A DNA stretch of 64,000 nucleotides from Citrobacter sp. FP75 (GTDB lineage: Bacteria; Pseudomonadota; Gammaproteobacteria; Enterobacterales; Enterobacteriaceae): positions 496,001 through 560,000 of the forward strand of contig NZ_JAFDOE010000002.1 in the NCBI RefSeq assembly GCF_018342065.1, in the 5' to 3' direction. Below, piece by piece: positions 43,247-55,584 of the stretch. A program made the translations under genes and the position numbers. Numbering within the stretch: position 1 is the first letter of the stretch; each line of letters begins with the position of its first letter. The notes beneath the pieces were generated by a model that worked only from the letters and a program-made list of their open reading frames with translations, was not told the DNA's origin and did not search any database.

Positions 43247-43981
43247 ATGTCCGTACTCGATCTAAACGCGCTGAATGAACTGCCAAAAGTTGAGCGCGTC
43301 ATGGCACTGGCACAAACCAATAGCCAACTGGAAAAGCTGAGCGCGCAAGATCGCGTGGCATGGGCGCTGGAAAATCTTCCCGGCGACTATGTGCTTTCCT
43401 CAAGCTTTGGTATTCAGGCTGCGGTCAGCCTGCATCTGGTGAATCAGGCTCGCCCGGATATTCCGGTGATCCTCACCGATACTGGCTACCTGTTCCCGGA
43501 AACCTACCAGTTTATTGACGAGTTAACGGACAAACTCAAGCTCAACCTGCAGGTCTACCGGGCAAAAGAGAGTGCTGCCTGGCAGGAAGCACGCTACGGT
43601 AAGCTGTGGGAGCAGGGCGTTGAAGGCATTGAGAAATACAATGACATCAACAAAGTCGAACCGATGAACCGGGCGCTGAAAGAACTCAATGCGCAAACCT
43701 GGTTTGCCGGTCTGCGCCGCGAGCAGTCGGGTAGCCGTGCGCATTTGCCGGTGCTGGCCATCCAGCGCGGCGTGTTTAAAGTGCTGCCGATCATCGACTG
43801 GGACAACCGCACGGTGTACCAGTATCTGCAACAACACGGCCTGAAGTACCATCCGTTGTGGGATCAGGGCTATCTGTCGGTAGGCGATACCCACACCACC
43901 CGTAAATGGGAGCCGGGTATGGCGGAAGAAGAGACGCGGTTCTTTGGGCTTAAACGCGAGTGCGGGTTGCACGAAGGGTAA
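43247..43981 (+). CDS. cysH: Phosphoadenosine phosphosulfate (PAPS) reductase
   Basis: The 244-residue enzyme reduces PAPS to sulfite with thioredoxin. The PP-loop-like start [17 protein letters not shown] and the catalytic C-terminal ECGLHEG are present; [14 protein letters not shown] binds PAPS. The ATG at 43247 follows ACGAGG and gives the E. coli length. It ends cysJIH at a bidirectional terminator shared with iap. Confidence 0.96.
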   Translation: MSVLDLNALNELPKVERVMALAQTNSQLEKLSAQDRVAWALENLPGDYVLSSSFGIQAAVSLHLVNQARPDIPVILTDTGYLFPETYQFIDELTDKLKLNLQVYRAKESAAWQEARYGKLWEQGVEGIEKYNDINKVEPMNRALKELNAQTWFAGLRREQSGSRAHLPVLAIQRGVFKVLPIIDWDNRTVYQYLQQHGLKYHPLWDQGYLSVGDTHTTRKWEPGMAEEETRFFGLKRECGLHEG

Positions 43982-43989
43982 CAGCTAAA

Positions 43990-44025
43990 AGCCCGGTAAG
44001 GTTTACGTATTACCGGGCTTCTTCT
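43990..44025. terminator. Bidirectional terminator between cysH and iap
   Basis: AGCCCGGTAA (43990-43999) and TTACCGGGCT (44010-44019) pair perfectly, with T-rich sequence to the right and A-rich sequence to the left. The whole cysH-iap gap is only 44 bases. Confidence 0.85.
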
Positions 44026-45069
44026 TCAGGATTTATCGGCCTTCGCCAGCTCTTTTACCAGCGGCAGCATAATGCGTACCACGTCACGGCTACGGTGTTC
44101 TATCCGGCCGGGTAAGGCTTTATCGATATGCTGCTGGTTATCCAGTCGCACATCGTGCCAGCTGTTGCCTGCCGGGAACGAGGCGCTTTTGGCGCGCTGT
44201 TGATAGCCGTCTTTTTTGCCCAGGCTCCAGTTGGTCGCTTCAACGGAGAGCACGGAGATTCCCGCTTTGTCGAAAACTTCCGCATCGTTACAACATCCTG
44301 TTCCTTTCGGATAGTCCTTATTCAGGCCCGGATTCGTGCTGGCAACAATACCGCGACTGTGCGCGATAGCCAGTGCCCGGTCGCGCGTGAGTTTGCGTAC
44401 CGCTTCAGGTGTTCTTTGCCCGCTGTTGAAATAGAGCTTATCGCCGACGATCAGGTTATCGAGATTAATCACCAACAGCGTATTTTTCTTCTCTGCGGCG
44501 CTCATGCGTTTAAGAACGTTCTCTGCGCCGAGCTTGCCTTCTTCCTCACCGCTGGTGGCGATAAAGCGAATGCCGTACTCGGTCGGGACATTTTTGAGTT
44601 TTTCTGCCAGTTCCAGCATCACGCCGAGACCCGCCGCGTTGTCGTCGATCCCTTGCAGGGTTAATCCACCCAGATTGGCATCTGAATCGGCATCGCTTTG
44701 TGCGGCGTAGGTGTCGAGGTGCGCCATGATAATAATCTGCTGTGGCGCTTTACCTTCATGTGCTGCAATTACGGTACTTCCCGTTACGTTATGCCAGTTT
44801 TTACGATTATCTTTGGCGGTATAAACATAACGGCTCTTAAACGTCCGAATATCACTGCTGTAGCCCATCTGCTGAAATTGTTGACGTAAATAATCGGCAG
44901 ATAACATTTCTGCCGGAGAACCCGTCACGCGGCCTGGGAAAAACGTTGCAATATATCGAGCCTGGGTATTTGCGACATCTCCGGGCTTCGAAGATGTTGC
45001 CTGTGCGGGGAGGATAAAGCACGCGCCGAGCGCCAGGGCAGCAGTAATGTGGCGCGATGCGGAAAACAT
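44026..45069 (-). CDS. iap: Alkaline phosphatase isozyme conversion aminopeptidase
   Basis: The 347-residue M28-type zinc aminopeptidase is exported and trims N-terminal arginine from alkaline phosphatase in E. coli. The signal peptide ends ILPAQA before TSS (about residue 24). Zinc-site motifs are MAHLDTYAAQSDAD, GIDDNAAGLGVM and ATSGEEEGKLGAENV. Two Cys in GTGCCNDAEVF may matter for folding in the periplasm. In E. coli K-12 a CRISPR-Cas locus separates it from cysH; here it does not. Confidence 0.92.
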   Translation of the reverse strand: MFSASRHITAALALGACFILPAQATSSKPGDVANTQARYIATFFPGRVTGSPAEMLSADYLRQQFQQMGYSSDIRTFKSRYVYTAKDNRKNWHNVTGSTVIAAHEGKAPQQIIIMAHLDTYAAQSDADSDANLGGLTLQGIDDNAAGLGVMLELAEKLKNVPTEYGIRFIATSGEEEGKLGAENVLKRMSAAEKKNTLLVINLDNLIVGDKLYFNSGQRTPEAVRKLTRDRALAIAHSRGIVASTNPGLNKDYPKGTGCCNDAEVFDKAGISVLSVEATNWSLGKKDGYQQRAKSASFPAGNSWHDVRLDNQQHIDKALPGRIEHRSRDVVRIMLPLVKELAKADKS

Positions 45070-45322
45070 AGTGAGTCCTTAATACCAAGCATAAATTTTT
45101 ACCCGCTAGTATGAAACCGTGATCGAGGTAAAACAATTTCATTTGCTCCTAAATGCCCGAAATTCGGTAGCTTAAGCACTTTTTGATATTTGCTTTTCCA
45201 GGTCGTTATTCCTTTGAGGAACTACTCATTCCAATTCGTAATTTCATTCGCTCTCTTGCCCTCCCTATAGTCGAGTTATCTGAGCATCGTTAGAACAATA
45301 ACGGCATTACATAGGAACGGTT
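45070..45322. promoter_or_regulatory. iap-cysD divergent promoter region
   Basis: The 253-base gap should hold the CysB-activated cysDNC promoter. TATAGT (45266-45271) is a plausible -10 without a good -35, as expected for an activator-dependent promoter. No CRISPR repeats are present. Confidence 0.45.
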
Positions 45323-46231
45323 ATGGATCAAAAACGACTTACCCACCTGCGGCAACTGGAAGCGGAAAGCATCCATATTATTCGTGAGGTGGCCGCCGAG
45401 TTTTCTAATCCGGTGATGATGTATTCCATCGGTAAAGACTCCAGCGTAATGCTGCATCTGGCGCGCAAAGCGTTTTATCCTGGCACGCTGCCGTTTCCGT
45501 TGCTGCATGTGGATACCGGCTGGAAATTCAGCGAGATGTATGAGTTCCGTGACCGTACGGCGAAAGCCTACGGCTGCGAGCTGCTGGTGCATAAAAACCC
45601 GGAAGGGGTGGCGATGGGGATTAACCCGTTTGTCCACGGCAGCGCCAAACATACCGACATCATGAAAACGGAAGGGCTGAAGCAGGCGCTGAACAAATAC
45701 GGTTTTGACGCCGCGTTCGGCGGCGCTCGCCGTGACGAAGAGAAATCGCGTGCCAAAGAGCGCATTTACTCTTTCCGTGACCGTTTTCATCGCTGGGACC
45801 CGAAAAACCAGCGTCCAGAACTGTGGCACAACTACAACGGACAAATTAACAAAGGCGAAAGTATTCGCGTATTCCCGCTGTCGAACTGGACTGAGCAGGA
45901 TATTTGGCAGTACATCTGGCTGGAAAATATAGACATTGTGCCGCTGTACCTGGCGGCGGAGCGTCCGGTGCTTGAACGCGACGGCATGCTGATGATGATT
46001 GATGACGACAGGATCGATCTGCAGCCTGGTGAAGTGATCAAAAAACGCATGGTGCGTTTCCGCACGCTCGGTTGCTGGCCGCTTACCGGTGCGGTGGAAT
46101 CAAACGCGCAAACGCTGCCTTCAATCATCGAAGAGATGCTGGTCTCAACCACCAGTGAACGTCAGGGCCGCGTGATTGACCGCGACCAGGCGGGCTCCAT
46201 GGAGCTGAAGAAACGTCAGGGGTATTTCTAA
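45323..46231 (+). CDS. cysD: Sulfate adenylyltransferase subunit 2
   Basis: The 302-residue catalytic subunit of ATP sulfurylase adenylates sulfate to APS. It is a PP-loop ATPase with [34 protein letters not shown] and the C-terminal [13 protein letters not shown] are family signatures. The GTPase partner CysN follows after nine bases. Confidence 0.97.
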   Translation: MDQKRLTHLRQLEAESIHIIREVAAEFSNPVMMYSIGKDSSVMLHLARKAFYPGTLPFPLLHVDTGWKFSEMYEFRDRTAKAYGCELLVHKNPEGVAMGINPFVHGSAKHTDIMKTEGLKQALNKYGFDAAFGGARRDEEKSRAKERIYSFRDRFHRWDPKNQRPELWHNYNGQINKGESIRVFPLSNWTEQDIWQYIWLENIDIVPLYLAAERPVLERDGMLMMIDDDRIDLQPGEVIKKRMVRFRTLGCWPLTGAVESNAQTLPSIIEEMLVSTTSERQGRVIDRDQAGSMELKKRQGYF

Positions 46232-46240
46232 GGAGCCGCC

Positions 46241-47668
46241 ATGAACACGACACTTGCACAACAAATTGCTAATGAAGGCGGCGTTGAAGCCTGGATGGTT
46301 GCCCAGCAACACAAAAGCCTGCTGCGTTTTTTAACCTGCGGTAGCGTGGATGACGGGAAAAGCACCCTGATTGGTCGCCTGCTGCACGACACGCGCCAGA
46401 TTTATGAAGATCAGCTCTCATCGCTGCACAACGACAGTAAACGTCATGGTACCCAGGGCGAAAAGCTCGATCTGGCTCTGTTGGTTGACGGGCTGCAGGC
46501 CGAGCGTGAACAGGGCATTACCATTGATGTAGCTTACCGTTATTTCTCCACCGAGAAGCGCAAATTTATTATTGCCGATACGCCCGGGCACGAGCAGTAC
46601 ACCCGCAACATGGCGACCGGTGCATCGACCTGCGATCTGGCGATCCTGCTGATCGATGCGCGCAAAGGCGTGCTGGATCAGACTCGTCGTCACAGCTTTA
46701 TCTCCACGTTGCTGGGGATCAAGCACCTGGTGGTGGCGATCAACAAAATGGATCTGGTGAACTTCCGTGAGGAGACATTCACCCGAATTCGTGAAGATTA
46801 TCTGACCTTTGCTGAACAATTGCCGGGCAATCTGGACATTCGCTTTGTGCCGCTGTCTGCGCTGGAAGGCGACAACGTGGCCTCTCAAAGTGTAACGATG
46901 CCATGGTATAGCGGCCCGACGCTGCTGGAGGTACTGGAGACGGTAGAGATCCAGCGTGCTGTTGAGACTCAGCCGATGCGCTTCCCGGTGCAATATGTGA
47001 ACCGCCCGAATCTGGATTTTCGCGGCTATGCCGGAACGCTGGCTTCCGGTAGCGTGAAGGTAGGGCAACGCGTCAAAGTGCTGCCGTCCGGCGTTGAGTC
47101 AAGCGTCGCGCGGATCGTCACCTTTGATGGTGACTTGCCGGAAGCGCATGCGGGTGAAGCAATTACCCTGGTGCTGAAAGATGAAATCGACATCAGCCGT
47201 GGCGACCTGCTGCTGGATGCGCGTGAAGCATTGCCTGCGGTACAACATGCCGCCGTTGATGTGGTGTGGATGGCGGAACAACCGCTTTCGGAAGGCCAAA
47301 GCTATGACATCAAAGTGGCGGGCAAGAAAACGCGTGCGAGTGTGGATAGCGTGCAGTATCAGGTCGATATTAACAACCTGACCCAGCGTGACGTTGACGC
47401 GTTGCCGCTGAACGGTATTGGCCTGGTCAATTTGACCTTTGATGAACCGCTGGTGCTGGATACCTATCAGCATAACCCGGTAACGGGCGGGCTGATTCTC
47501 ATTGACCGCCTGACCAACGTTACCGTTGGCGCGGGACTGGTGCGTGAGCCGATCGTTCAGGAGCATGCAGCAGCTTCTCAGTTCAGCACGTTTGAACTGG
47601 AACTCAATGCGCTGGTGCGTCGCCACTTCCCGCACTGGAACGCTCGTGATTTGCACGGAGGAAAGTGA
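46241..47668 (+). CDS. cysN: Sulfate adenylyltransferase subunit 1 (GTPase)
   Basis: The 475-residue GTPase drives APS formation by CysD. It is an EF-Tu-like protein with P-loop [15 protein letters not shown], switch [19 protein letters not shown], and the guanine motif NKMD. The beta-barrel C-terminal domains follow. The stop overlaps the cysC start (TGATG). Confidence 0.97.
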   Translation: MNTTLAQQIANEGGVEAWMVAQQHKSLLRFLTCGSVDDGKSTLIGRLLHDTRQIYEDQLSSLHNDSKRHGTQGEKLDLALLVDGLQAEREQGITIDVAYRYFSTEKRKFIIADTPGHEQYTRNMATGASTCDLAILLIDARKGVLDQTRRHSFISTLLGIKHLVVAINKMDLVNFREETFTRIREDYLTFAEQLPGNLDIRFVPLSALEGDNVASQSVTMPWYSGPTLLEVLETVEIQRAVETQPMRFPVQYVNRPNLDFRGYAGTLASGSVKVGQRVKVLPSGVESSVARIVTFDGDLPEAHAGEAITLVLKDEIDISRGDLLLDAREALPAVQHAAVDVVWMAEQPLSEGQSYDIKVAGKKTRASVDSVQYQVDINNLTQRDVDALPLNGIGLVNLTFDEPLVLDTYQHNPVTGGLILIDRLTNVTVGAGLVREPIVQEHAAASQFSTFELELNALVRRHFPHWNARDLHGGK

Positions 47669-48273
47669 TGGCGCTGCATGACGAAAACGTCGTCTGGCAT
47701 GCTCATCCTGTTACGCCGCAGCAGCGGGAGCAACGCCACGGTCACCGTGGTGTTGTGCTGTGGTTTACCGGGCTGTCTGGCTCCGGTAAATCGACGGTGG
47801 CGGGGGCGCTGGAAGAAGCTCTGTACCATTTGGGTGTCAGTACCTATTTGCTGGACGGTGATAACGTGCGCCACGGCCTGTGCAGCGATCTGGGTTTTAG
47901 CGACGCCGATCGCAAGGAGAACATTCGTCGGGTGGGGGAAGTGGCTAACCTGATGGTAGATGCCGGTCTGGTAGTGCTGACGGCATTTATTTCCCCACAT
48001 CGTGCGGAGCGGCAAATGGTTCGCGAACGCGTGGGCGAGGGGCGATTTATTGAGGTGTTTGTTGATACACCGCTGGCAACATGCGAAGCCCGCGATCCGA
48101 AAGGGTTGTATAAAAAAGCGCGAGCGGGTGAACTGCGAAACTTTACCGGAATTGATGCGGTGTACGAAGCGCCTGAATCGCCAGAGATTCACCTGGATGG
48201 TGAACAATTGGTAACAAATTTGATCCCTCAATTATTAGACCTGCTGAGACAGGACGATATTATCAGATCCTGA
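47668..48273 (+). CDS. cysC: Adenylylsulfate (APS) kinase
   Basis: The 201-residue kinase phosphorylates APS to PAPS, the CysH substrate. The P-loop is [38 protein letters not shown] and [14 protein letters not shown] bind APS. Length matches E. coli. It ends the cysDNC operon. Confidence 0.97.
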   Translation: MALHDENVVWHAHPVTPQQREQRHGHRGVVLWFTGLSGSGKSTVAGALEEALYHLGVSTYLLDGDNVRHGLCSDLGFSDADRKENIRRVGEVANLMVDAGLVVLTAFISPHRAERQMVRERVGEGRFIEVFVDTPLATCEARDPKGLYKKARAGELRNFTGIDAVYEAPESPEIHLDGEQLVTNLIPQLLDLLRQDDIIRS

Positions 48274-48322
48274 GACACCCCCGAGCTTTTATGCCCGGTC
48301 AGTCAAGGTCACAGGATTAGAT

Positions 48323-48646
48323 ATGCGTAACAGCCATAACATTACTATTACAGAGTCAGACACCTTCAAAACCGACGACGAAACCACCTGGTCACTACCG
48401 GGTGCTGTGGTCGGTTTTGTTGCGTGGTTGCTGGCTCTGGGAATTCCATGTTTGATGTATGGCCCTAACACGCTGTTTTTCTTCATCTATACCTGGCCGT
48501 TTTTCCTGGCGTTGCTGCCTGTTGCGATTGTGGCGGGTATTGCCCTGCACTCGTTAATGAATGGGCGCCTGTTCCTGAGCATTATGTTTACCCTGCTGAC
48601 GGTGGGGCTGATGTTCGGGGCATTGTTTATGTGGCTGCTGGGCTAG
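48323..48646 (+). CDS. ygbE: Inner-membrane protein YgbE (DUF3561)
   Basis: A 107-residue protein with a polar N-terminal part and about three hydrophobic segments (GAVVGFVAWLLALGIPCLMY, FFIYTWPFFLALLPVAIVAG, FTLLTVGLMFGALFMWLL). Function is unknown. The location between cysC and ftsB is conserved in enterobacteria. Confidence 0.9.
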   Translation: MRNSHNITITESDTFKTDDETTWSLPGAVVGFVAWLLALGIPCLMYGPNTLFFFIYTWPFFLALLPVAIVAGIALHSLMNGRLFLSIMFTLLTVGLMFGALFMWLLG

Positions 48647-48757
48647 GCTATCTCCCTTCTCTTTACATGACTACTGATGCTGAATTCGGGCTGGTCATAA
48701 TTCAAACCGTAACCAACAATGAGATTATGTTCTCCTTACACGGGGTATACGTAACAA

Positions 48758-48824
48758 CGGGCAAATGTGGTACATTTGCCCGCGTTGTCGCGGTATTCCC
48801 GCCTGCAGACGGAGAGTCGTCTGC
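48758..48824. promoter_or_regulatory. Two inverted repeats in the ftsB upstream region
   Basis: CGGGCAAATGT (48758-48768) and ACATTTGCCCG (48772-48782) are perfect 11-base arms with three bases between. GCAGACG (48805-48811) and CGTCTGC (48818-48824) are perfect 7-base arms. Neither is followed by a T-run. They could be RNA hairpins in the ftsB leader or protein binding sites. Confidence 0.55.
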
Positions 48825-48864
48825 GGAAGTTATGGGATGATGATGCCGTTTTTCAGGGGGCAGG

Positions 48865-49176
48865 ATGGGTAAACTAACGCTGCTGTTGCTGGCTTTATTG
48901 GTCTGGCTCCAGTATTCGCTGTGGTTCGGTAAGAACGGCATACATGACTATAGCCGCGTCAACGATGATGTGGCTGCGCAGCAAGCTACAAATGCGAAAC
49001 TTAAAGCGCGTAACGATCAGCTGTTTGCTGAAATTGACGATCTCAATGGCGGTCAGGAAGCGATCGAAGAGCGTGCTCGCAACGAACTCAGCATGACTAA
49101 GCCGGGCGAAACATTTTATCGTCTGGTGCCTGACGCGTCTAAACGCGCTCAGACTGCAGGGCAAAACAATCGATAA
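48865..49176 (+). CDS. ftsB: Cell division protein FtsB
   Basis: The 103-residue bitopic protein joins FtsL and FtsQ in the divisome and helps activate septal peptidoglycan synthesis. It has a membrane helix at about 4-21 ([17 protein letters not shown]) and a periplasmic coiled coil ([20 protein letters not shown]). CCD residues [16 protein letters not shown] follow. ispD starts 17 bases downstream. Confidence 0.96.
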   Translation: MGKLTLLLLALLVWLQYSLWFGKNGIHDYSRVNDDVAAQQATNAKLKARNDQLFAEIDDLNGGQEAIEERARNELSMTKPGETFYRLVPDASKRAQTAGQNNR

Positions 49177-49193
49177 ACCAGCCAAGGATTAAC

Positions 49194-49898
49194 ATGGCAG
49201 CCACTTTATTGGACGTTTGCGCCGTGGTACCGGCTGCCGGATTTGGCCGCCGAATGCAATCGGAGTGTCCTAAGCAGTATCTCTCCATCGGCAATAAAAC
49301 CATTCTTGAACACTCGGTTGCTGCGCTACTGGCGCATCCCCGGGTGACGCATGTCGTTATTGCTATTAGCCCAGGCGACAGCCGCTTTGCTCAACTTCCA
49401 CTTGCTGCGCACCCGCAAATCACCGTAGTGGATGGCGGTAATGAACGCGCCGATTCGGTACTGGCCGGTTTGCAAGCCGCCGGGAATGCTCGCTGGGTGC
49501 TGGTGCATGACGCCGCCCGGCCATGCCTGCATCAGGATGATTTATCCCGATTGCTGGCGATAAGCGAAACCAGCCGTATTGGTGGGATCCTCGCCGCACC
49601 GGTGCGCGACACGATGAAACGTGCGGAGCCGGGCAAGACAGACATTGCCCATACGGTCGAACGCACCGATTTATGGCACGCGTTGACGCCGCAGTTTTTC
49701 CCCCGCGAGCTGTTACACGACTGCCTGAGCCGGGCGCTCAACGAAGGGGCAACCATTACCGATGAGGCCTCGGCGCTGGAATATTGCGGTTTTCACCCGC
49801 AGCTTGTCGAAGGACGCGCTGATAATATTAAAGTTACCCGTCCGGAAGATCTGGCGCTGGCGGAATTTTATCTGACCCGAAATCAGGAGAATGCATAA
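49194..49898 (+). CDS. ispD: 2-C-methyl-D-erythritol 4-phosphate cytidylyltransferase
   Basis: The 234-residue MEP-pathway enzyme forms CDP-methylerythritol. The CTP-binding start [20 protein letters not shown] and [11 protein letters not shown] are characteristic. Its stop shares a base with the ispF start, so the two consecutive pathway enzymes (with IspE elsewhere between them) are coupled. Confidence 0.96.
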   Translation: MAATLLDVCAVVPAAGFGRRMQSECPKQYLSIGNKTILEHSVAALLAHPRVTHVVIAISPGDSRFAQLPLAAHPQITVVDGGNERADSVLAGLQAAGNARWVLVHDAARPCLHQDDLSRLLAISETSRIGGILAAPVRDTMKRAEPGKTDIAHTVERTDLWHALTPQFFPRELLHDCLSRALNEGATITDEASALEYCGFHPQLVEGRADNIKVTRPEDLALAEFYLTRNQENA

Positions 49899-50377
49899 TG
49901 CGAATTGGACACGGTTTTGATGTACACGCCTTTGGTGGCGTAGGCCCAATTATCATTGGTGGCGTGCGCATCCCGTACGAAAAGGGACTGCTGGCGCATT
50001 CTGATGGTGATGTCGCGTTACATGCGCTGACTGACGCGCTGCTGGGCGCGGCTGCGCTGGGCGATATCGGTAAACTGTTCCCGGACACCGACCCGGCCTT
50101 TAAAGGGGCCGACAGCCGCGAGTTATTACGTGAAGCCTGGCGGCGTATTCAGGCTAAAGGCTATACGCTTGGAAATGTGGATGTCACTATTATTGCTCAG
50201 GCACCTAAGATGCTGCCGCACATTCCACAAATGCGCGTGTTTATTGCCGAAGATCTCGGCTGTCATATGGATGATGTTAACGTGAAAGCCACCACCACGG
50301 AGAAACTCGGTTTTACCGGGCGTGGGGAAGGGATCGCCTGTGAAGCGGTGGCGTTACTCATAAAGGCAGCAAAATGA
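49898..50377 (+). CDS. ispF: 2-C-methyl-D-erythritol 2,4-cyclodiphosphate synthase
   Basis: The 159-residue trimeric enzyme cyclises CDP-methylerythritol 2-phosphate. Metal ligands Asp8 and His10 are in [13 protein letters not shown], and [21 protein letters not shown] contains the third His region (shown in part). [15 protein letters not shown] is the C-terminal signature. It overlaps truD by four bases. Confidence 0.96.
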   Translation: MRIGHGFDVHAFGGVGPIIIGGVRIPYEKGLLAHSDGDVALHALTDALLGAAALGDIGKLFPDTDPAFKGADSRELLREAWRRIQAKGYTLGNVDVTIIAQAPKMLPHIPQMRVFIAEDLGCHMDDVNVKATTTEKLGFTGRGEGIACEAVALLIKAAK

Positions 50378-51403
50378 CAGAGTTTGACAACCTGACGTAT
50401 CTCCACGGCAAACCGCAGGGCCGCGGGGTATTGAAAGCGAATCCAGAAGATTTTGTGGTGATCGAAGATTTAGGCTTCGAGCCGGACGGCGAAGGCGAGC
50501 ACGTTCTGGTACGCATCCTGAAGAACGGGTGTAACACCCGTTTTGTGGCGGATGCGTTGGCAAAATTTCTGAAAATTCATGCCCGTGAAGTCAGCTTCGC
50601 CGGGCAAAAAGATAAGCATGCGGTCACGGAACAGTGGCTGTGCGCGCGCGTACCGGGCAATGTCATGCCTGATTTAAGCAAATTTGAGCTTGAAGGCTGT
50701 AAAGTGCTGGAGTACGCCCGTCACAAGCGTAAGCTGCGTTTAGGTGCCCTGAAAGGTAACGACTTTACGCTGGTGCTGCGCGAAGTCAGCGCGCGCGATG
50801 ATGTTGAAGCGCGTTTGCAGGCTATTAGCGAGCGCGGCGTGCCGAACTATTTTGGCGCTCAACGTTTTGGCATCGGCGGCAGCAACCTGCAAGGCGCGCT
50901 GCGCTGGGCACAGAGCGATGCGCCGGTGCGCGATCGCAATAAACGCAGTTTTTGGTTGTCGGCAGCCCGCAGCGCGTTGTTTAATCAGATAGTCAGTGAA
51001 CGCGTGAAAAAAACAGACTTTAATCAAGTTGTTGACGGCGATGCGCTACAATTGTCTGGACGCGGAAGCTGGTTTGTTGCCACGGTGGACGAACAGGCTG
51101 AATTACAGCGTCGCGTTGATGATAAAGAACTGATGATTACAGCGGCATTACCCGGCTGCGGTGAGTGGGGAACTCAGCGCGAAGCGCTGGCGTTTGAACA
51201 GACCGCCATTGCCGAAGAAAGCGTGCTGCAGTCTTTATTACTGCGTGAGAAAGTAGACGCGTCGCGTCGCGCTATGTTGCTGTATCCACAACAATTAAGC
51301 TGGAACTGGTGGGATGACGTAACCGTTGAGTTACGCTTCTGGCTACCGGCAGGTAGCTTTGCCACCAGTGTAGTAAGGGAACTTATTAACACAATGGGTG
51401 ATT

Positions 51404-51423
<20 letters not shown>
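50374..51423 (+). CDS. truD: tRNA pseudouridine(13) synthase
   Basis: The 349-residue enzyme makes pseudouridine 13 in tRNA-Glu. The catalytic Asp is in [15 protein letters not shown], and [15 protein letters not shown] is the family signature of the insertion-bearing TruD fold. It overlaps ispF upstream and surE downstream, part of a tightly packed ispDF-truD-surE-pcm unit. Confidence 0.95.
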
Positions 51424-52785
<1,362 letters not shown>

Positions 52786-52904
52786 ATACGGGTTCCGAAT
52801 ACCTGGAGTTTTCCTGGATATTCTGGAACAGGTAAGCGTATTGTGACGATGCCTTGCACGGTGATTACGTCATGGGTTTTAACCAATTTTTTCCTGGGGG
52901 ATAA

Positions 52905-54035
52905 ATGAGCGCGGGAAGCCACAAATTTACCGTTCGCCGCATGGCGGCATTGTCACTGGTTTCGTTATGGCTGGCAGGCTGTTCTAACACCTCGAATCCG
53001 CCAGCGCCGGTCAACTCTGTTGACGGCGGCGCGTCAACGAACACCAATTCTGGCATGCTAATCACGCCTCCACCAAAAATGGGTTCGACGGCGACAGCAC
53101 AGCAAACGCCGCAGATCCAACCGGTGCAACAGCCTTCGGCTACTCAACCCACACAGATCCAGCCTGTTGCGCAGCAGCCCGTTCAGACGGAAAACGGGCG
53201 TATTGTGTACAATCGTAAGTATGGGAACATTCCGAAAGGTAGCTATACCGGCGGCAGCACCTATACGGTTAAGAAAGGCGACACCCTTTTCTATATTGCC
53301 TGGATCACCGGGAACGATTTCCGTGACCTCGCACAACGCAATAACGTTCCGGCCCCGTATGGCTTGAATGTCGGCCAAACTCTGCAAGTGGGCAATGCAT
53401 CGGGTACACCGATTACCGGTGGTAATGCCATCACCCAGGCGGATGCAGCACAGCAAGGAGTTGTGACCAACCCTGCACAAAATTCCACCGTTGCTGTTGC
53501 TTCGAAACCCACAATTACGTATTCTGAGGATTCAGGTGAACAAAGTGCTAATAAAATGTTGCCGAACAACAAGCCTGCTGGGACAGTTGTCACAGCGCCA
53601 GTAACGGCACCAGCAGTTAGCGCAACCGAATCGACTGCAAGCTCAACGTCTACCAGCTCGCCAATCTCTACCTGGCGTTGGCCGACTGACGGCAAAGTGA
53701 TTGAAAACTTTGCGGCTACCGAGGGTGGCAATAAAGGGATCGACATTGCAGGCAGTAAGGGACAGGCTATTGTCGCGACCGCAGATGGGCGCGTCGTCTA
53801 TGCCGGTAACGCGCTGCGTGGTTACGGTAATCTTATTATCATCAAACACAACGATGATTACCTGAGTGCCTACGCCCATAACGATACAATGCTGGTCCGG
53901 GAGCAACAAGAAATCAAGGCGGGGCAGAAAATAGCTACCATGGGTAGCACCGGAACCAGTTCTACACGCTTGCATTTTGAAATTCGTTACAAGGGGAAAT
54001 CCGTAAACCCGCTGCGCTATTTACCGCAGCGATAA
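52905..54035 (+). CDS. nlpD: Lipoprotein NlpD, activator of amidase AmiC
   Basis: The 376-residue outer-membrane lipoprotein has a lipobox LAGC with Cys26, a Gln/Pro/Thr-rich linker, a LysM domain ([20 protein letters not shown] onwards) and a C-terminal LytM-type domain. The LytM active-site residues are degenerate (GIDIAGSKG in place of the His/Asp motif), as in E. coli NlpD, which activates AmiC rather than cutting peptidoglycan itself. The rpoS promoter lies inside this gene. Confidence 0.95.
   Translation: MSAGSHKFTVRRMAALSLVSLWLAGCSNTSNPPAPVNSVDGGASTNTNSGMLITPPPKMGSTATAQQTPQIQPVQQPSATQPTQIQPVAQQPVQTENGRIVYNRKYGNIPKGSYTGGSTYTVKKGDTLFYIAWITGNDFRDLAQRNNVPAPYGLNVGQTLQVGNASGTPITGGNAITQADAAQQGVVTNPAQNSTVAVASKPTITYSEDSGEQSANKMLPNNKPAGTVVTAPVTAPAVSATESTASSTSTSSPISTWRWPTDGKVIENFAATEGGNKGIDIAGSKGQAIVATADGRVVYAGNALRGYGNLIIIKHNDDYLSAYAHNDTMLVREQQEIKAGQKIATMGSTGTSSTRLHFEIRYKGKSVNPLRYLPQR
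53497..53525 (+). promoter_or_regulatory. Major rpoS promoter inside nlpD
   Basis: TTGCTT (53497-53502) and TATTCT (53520-53525) are spaced by 17 bases. The predicted start near 53531 gives a leader of about 567 bases before rpoS, the length known in E. coli. That leader is the target of Hfq-dependent small RNAs; its end (GGAACCAGGC ... TAGGAGCCACC, 54042-54093) is conserved. Confidence 0.65.
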
Positions 54036-54097
54036 TTCGGCGGAACCAGGCTTTCACGTGCTAGTTCCGTTTAGGGATCACGGGTAGGAGCCACCTT

Positions 54098-55090
54098 ATG
54101 AGTCAGAATACGCTGAAAGTTCATGATTTAAATGAAGACGCGGAATTTGATGAGAACGGAGTAGAGGCTTTTGATGAAAAAGCCTTGAGTGAAGAGGAAC
54201 CCAGTGATAACGACCTGGCTGAAGAGGAGCTGTTATCGCAAGGGGCCACACAGCGTGTGTTGGACGCGACTCAGCTTTACCTTGGTGAGATTGGTTATTC
54301 ACCACTGTTAACAGCCGAAGAAGAAGTTTATTTCGCGCGTCGCGCACTGCGTGGAGACGTTGCCTCTCGCCGTCGCATGATTGAAAGTAACCTGCGTCTG
54401 GTGGTTAAAATTGCCCGTCGTTATGGCAATCGTGGTCTGGCTTTGCTGGATCTGATTGAAGAGGGCAATCTGGGGCTTATCCGTGCCGTCGAGAAGTTTG
54501 ACCCGGAGCGCGGGTTCCGCTTCTCAACATACGCAACCTGGTGGATCCGCCAGACGATCGAACGGGCGATTATGAACCAAACCCGTACGATCCGACTGCC
54601 GATCCACATTGTAAAAGAGCTGAACGTCTATCTGCGTACTGCACGTGAGTTATCGCATAAACTGGATCACGAACCGAGCGCAGAAGAGATTGCTGAACAA
54701 CTGGATAAACCAGTTGATGACGTCAGCCGTATGCTCCGACTCAACGAGCGCATTACCTCGGTAGACACCCCGCTGGGTGGCGATTCCGAAAAAGCGTTGC
54801 TGGATATTCTGGCCGATGAAAAGGAAAACGGTCCGGAAGACACCACGCAAGACGATGATATGAAACAGAGCATCGTCAAATGGCTGTTCGAACTGAACGC
54901 CAAACAGCGTGAAGTGCTGGCACGTCGTTTCGGTCTGCTGGGGTACGAAGCTGCGACACTGGAAGATGTGGGCCGTGAAATTGGTCTCACCCGTGAACGT
55001 GTTCGCCAGATTCAGGTTGAAGGTCTGCGTCGTCTGCGTGAAATCCTGCAGACACAAGGGCTGAATATCGAAGCGCTGTTCCGCGAGTAA
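54098..55090 (+). CDS. rpoS: RNA polymerase sigma factor RpoS (sigma-38)
   Basis: The 330-residue general stress and stationary-phase sigma factor is complete. Region 1.2 has [18 protein letters not shown]; region 2 has [18 protein letters not shown] for -10 recognition; region 4 has [20 protein letters not shown] for -35 binding. It ends at a good terminator. Stability is set by RssB/ClpXP in relatives. No truncation is seen, so stress control should be intact. Confidence 0.97.
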
Positions 55091-55107
55091 GCACAAGTTC
55101 TATCAAG

Positions 55108-55142
55108 AAAGGCCAGTCTCAGTGAGGCTGGCCTTTTTCTTT
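55108..55142 (+). terminator. rpoS terminator
   Basis: AAAGGCCAG (55108-55116) and CTGGCCTTT (55128-55136) pair and are followed by TTCTTT. A REP remnant (GGATAAGCGTAGCGCC) lies just beyond, before hosA. Confidence 0.85.
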
Positions 55143-55179
55143 GTTCATCACTGGATAAGCGTAGCGCCATCCATCAGAA

Positions 55180-55584
55180 TTACCCCATCATCTTACGCAC
55201 CAGCTGCGTAAACTGTTCGCGTTCCTCCTCGCTAAGTCGGCCCAGAAACTCATTATCGACGCTATCTCCCAGCGGCGCCGCACTTGCCAGTAGCGCTTCA
55301 CCCTGCGCAGTCAAATAGACAAACCGCCGGCGCTTATCCGATGGATCGTGCTCACGCCTGACCAGCTCTCGTTTTTCCATGCGGCTCAGCAATTCCGCAA
55401 GCGTGGCTTTGGTGCAAACCGCAGCCTCGGTCAGGGCGATCTGTTCAATGCCGGGTTGCTCCGCAATGGCGCGCATCACCGCATACTGTGGTTTGGTGAG
55501 TTCCGGTAATTCGTGCTGCCAGCGTGACGTATGCTGCTGAAAAAGCTGACGTAACAGATGAAAGGCTTTATTTCGTAACTGCAT
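55180..55584 (-). CDS. hosA: MarR-family regulator HosA
   Basis: A 134-residue winged-helix regulator that closely matches E. coli HosA, the repressor of the hydroxyarylic acid decarboxylase operon, relieved by 4-hydroxybenzoate. The DNA-binding region is IEQIALTEAAVCTKATLAEL with wing REHDPSDKRRRFVYL. The ATG at 55584 has GGAG upstream; an upstream in-frame start would add 11 unlikely residues. It is divergent from the decarboxylase genes, across a palindromic operator. Confidence 0.9.
   Translation of the reverse strand: MQLRNKAFHLLRQLFQQHTSRWQHELPELTKPQYAVMRAIAEQPGIEQIALTEAAVCTKATLAELLSRMEKRELVRREHDPSDKRRRFVYLTAQGEALLASAAPLGDSVDNEFLGRLSEEEREQFTQLVRKMMG

Noticed and set aside
43982-45322. 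Possible CRISPR array near iap
   Set aside because: The cysH-iap and iap-cysD gaps were read for 28-29-base spaced repeats and none were found.
48667-48840. A short frame between ygbE and ftsB
   Set aside because: No ribosome-binding site and the frame covers two inverted repeats that better explain the conservation; kept as regulatory DNA.
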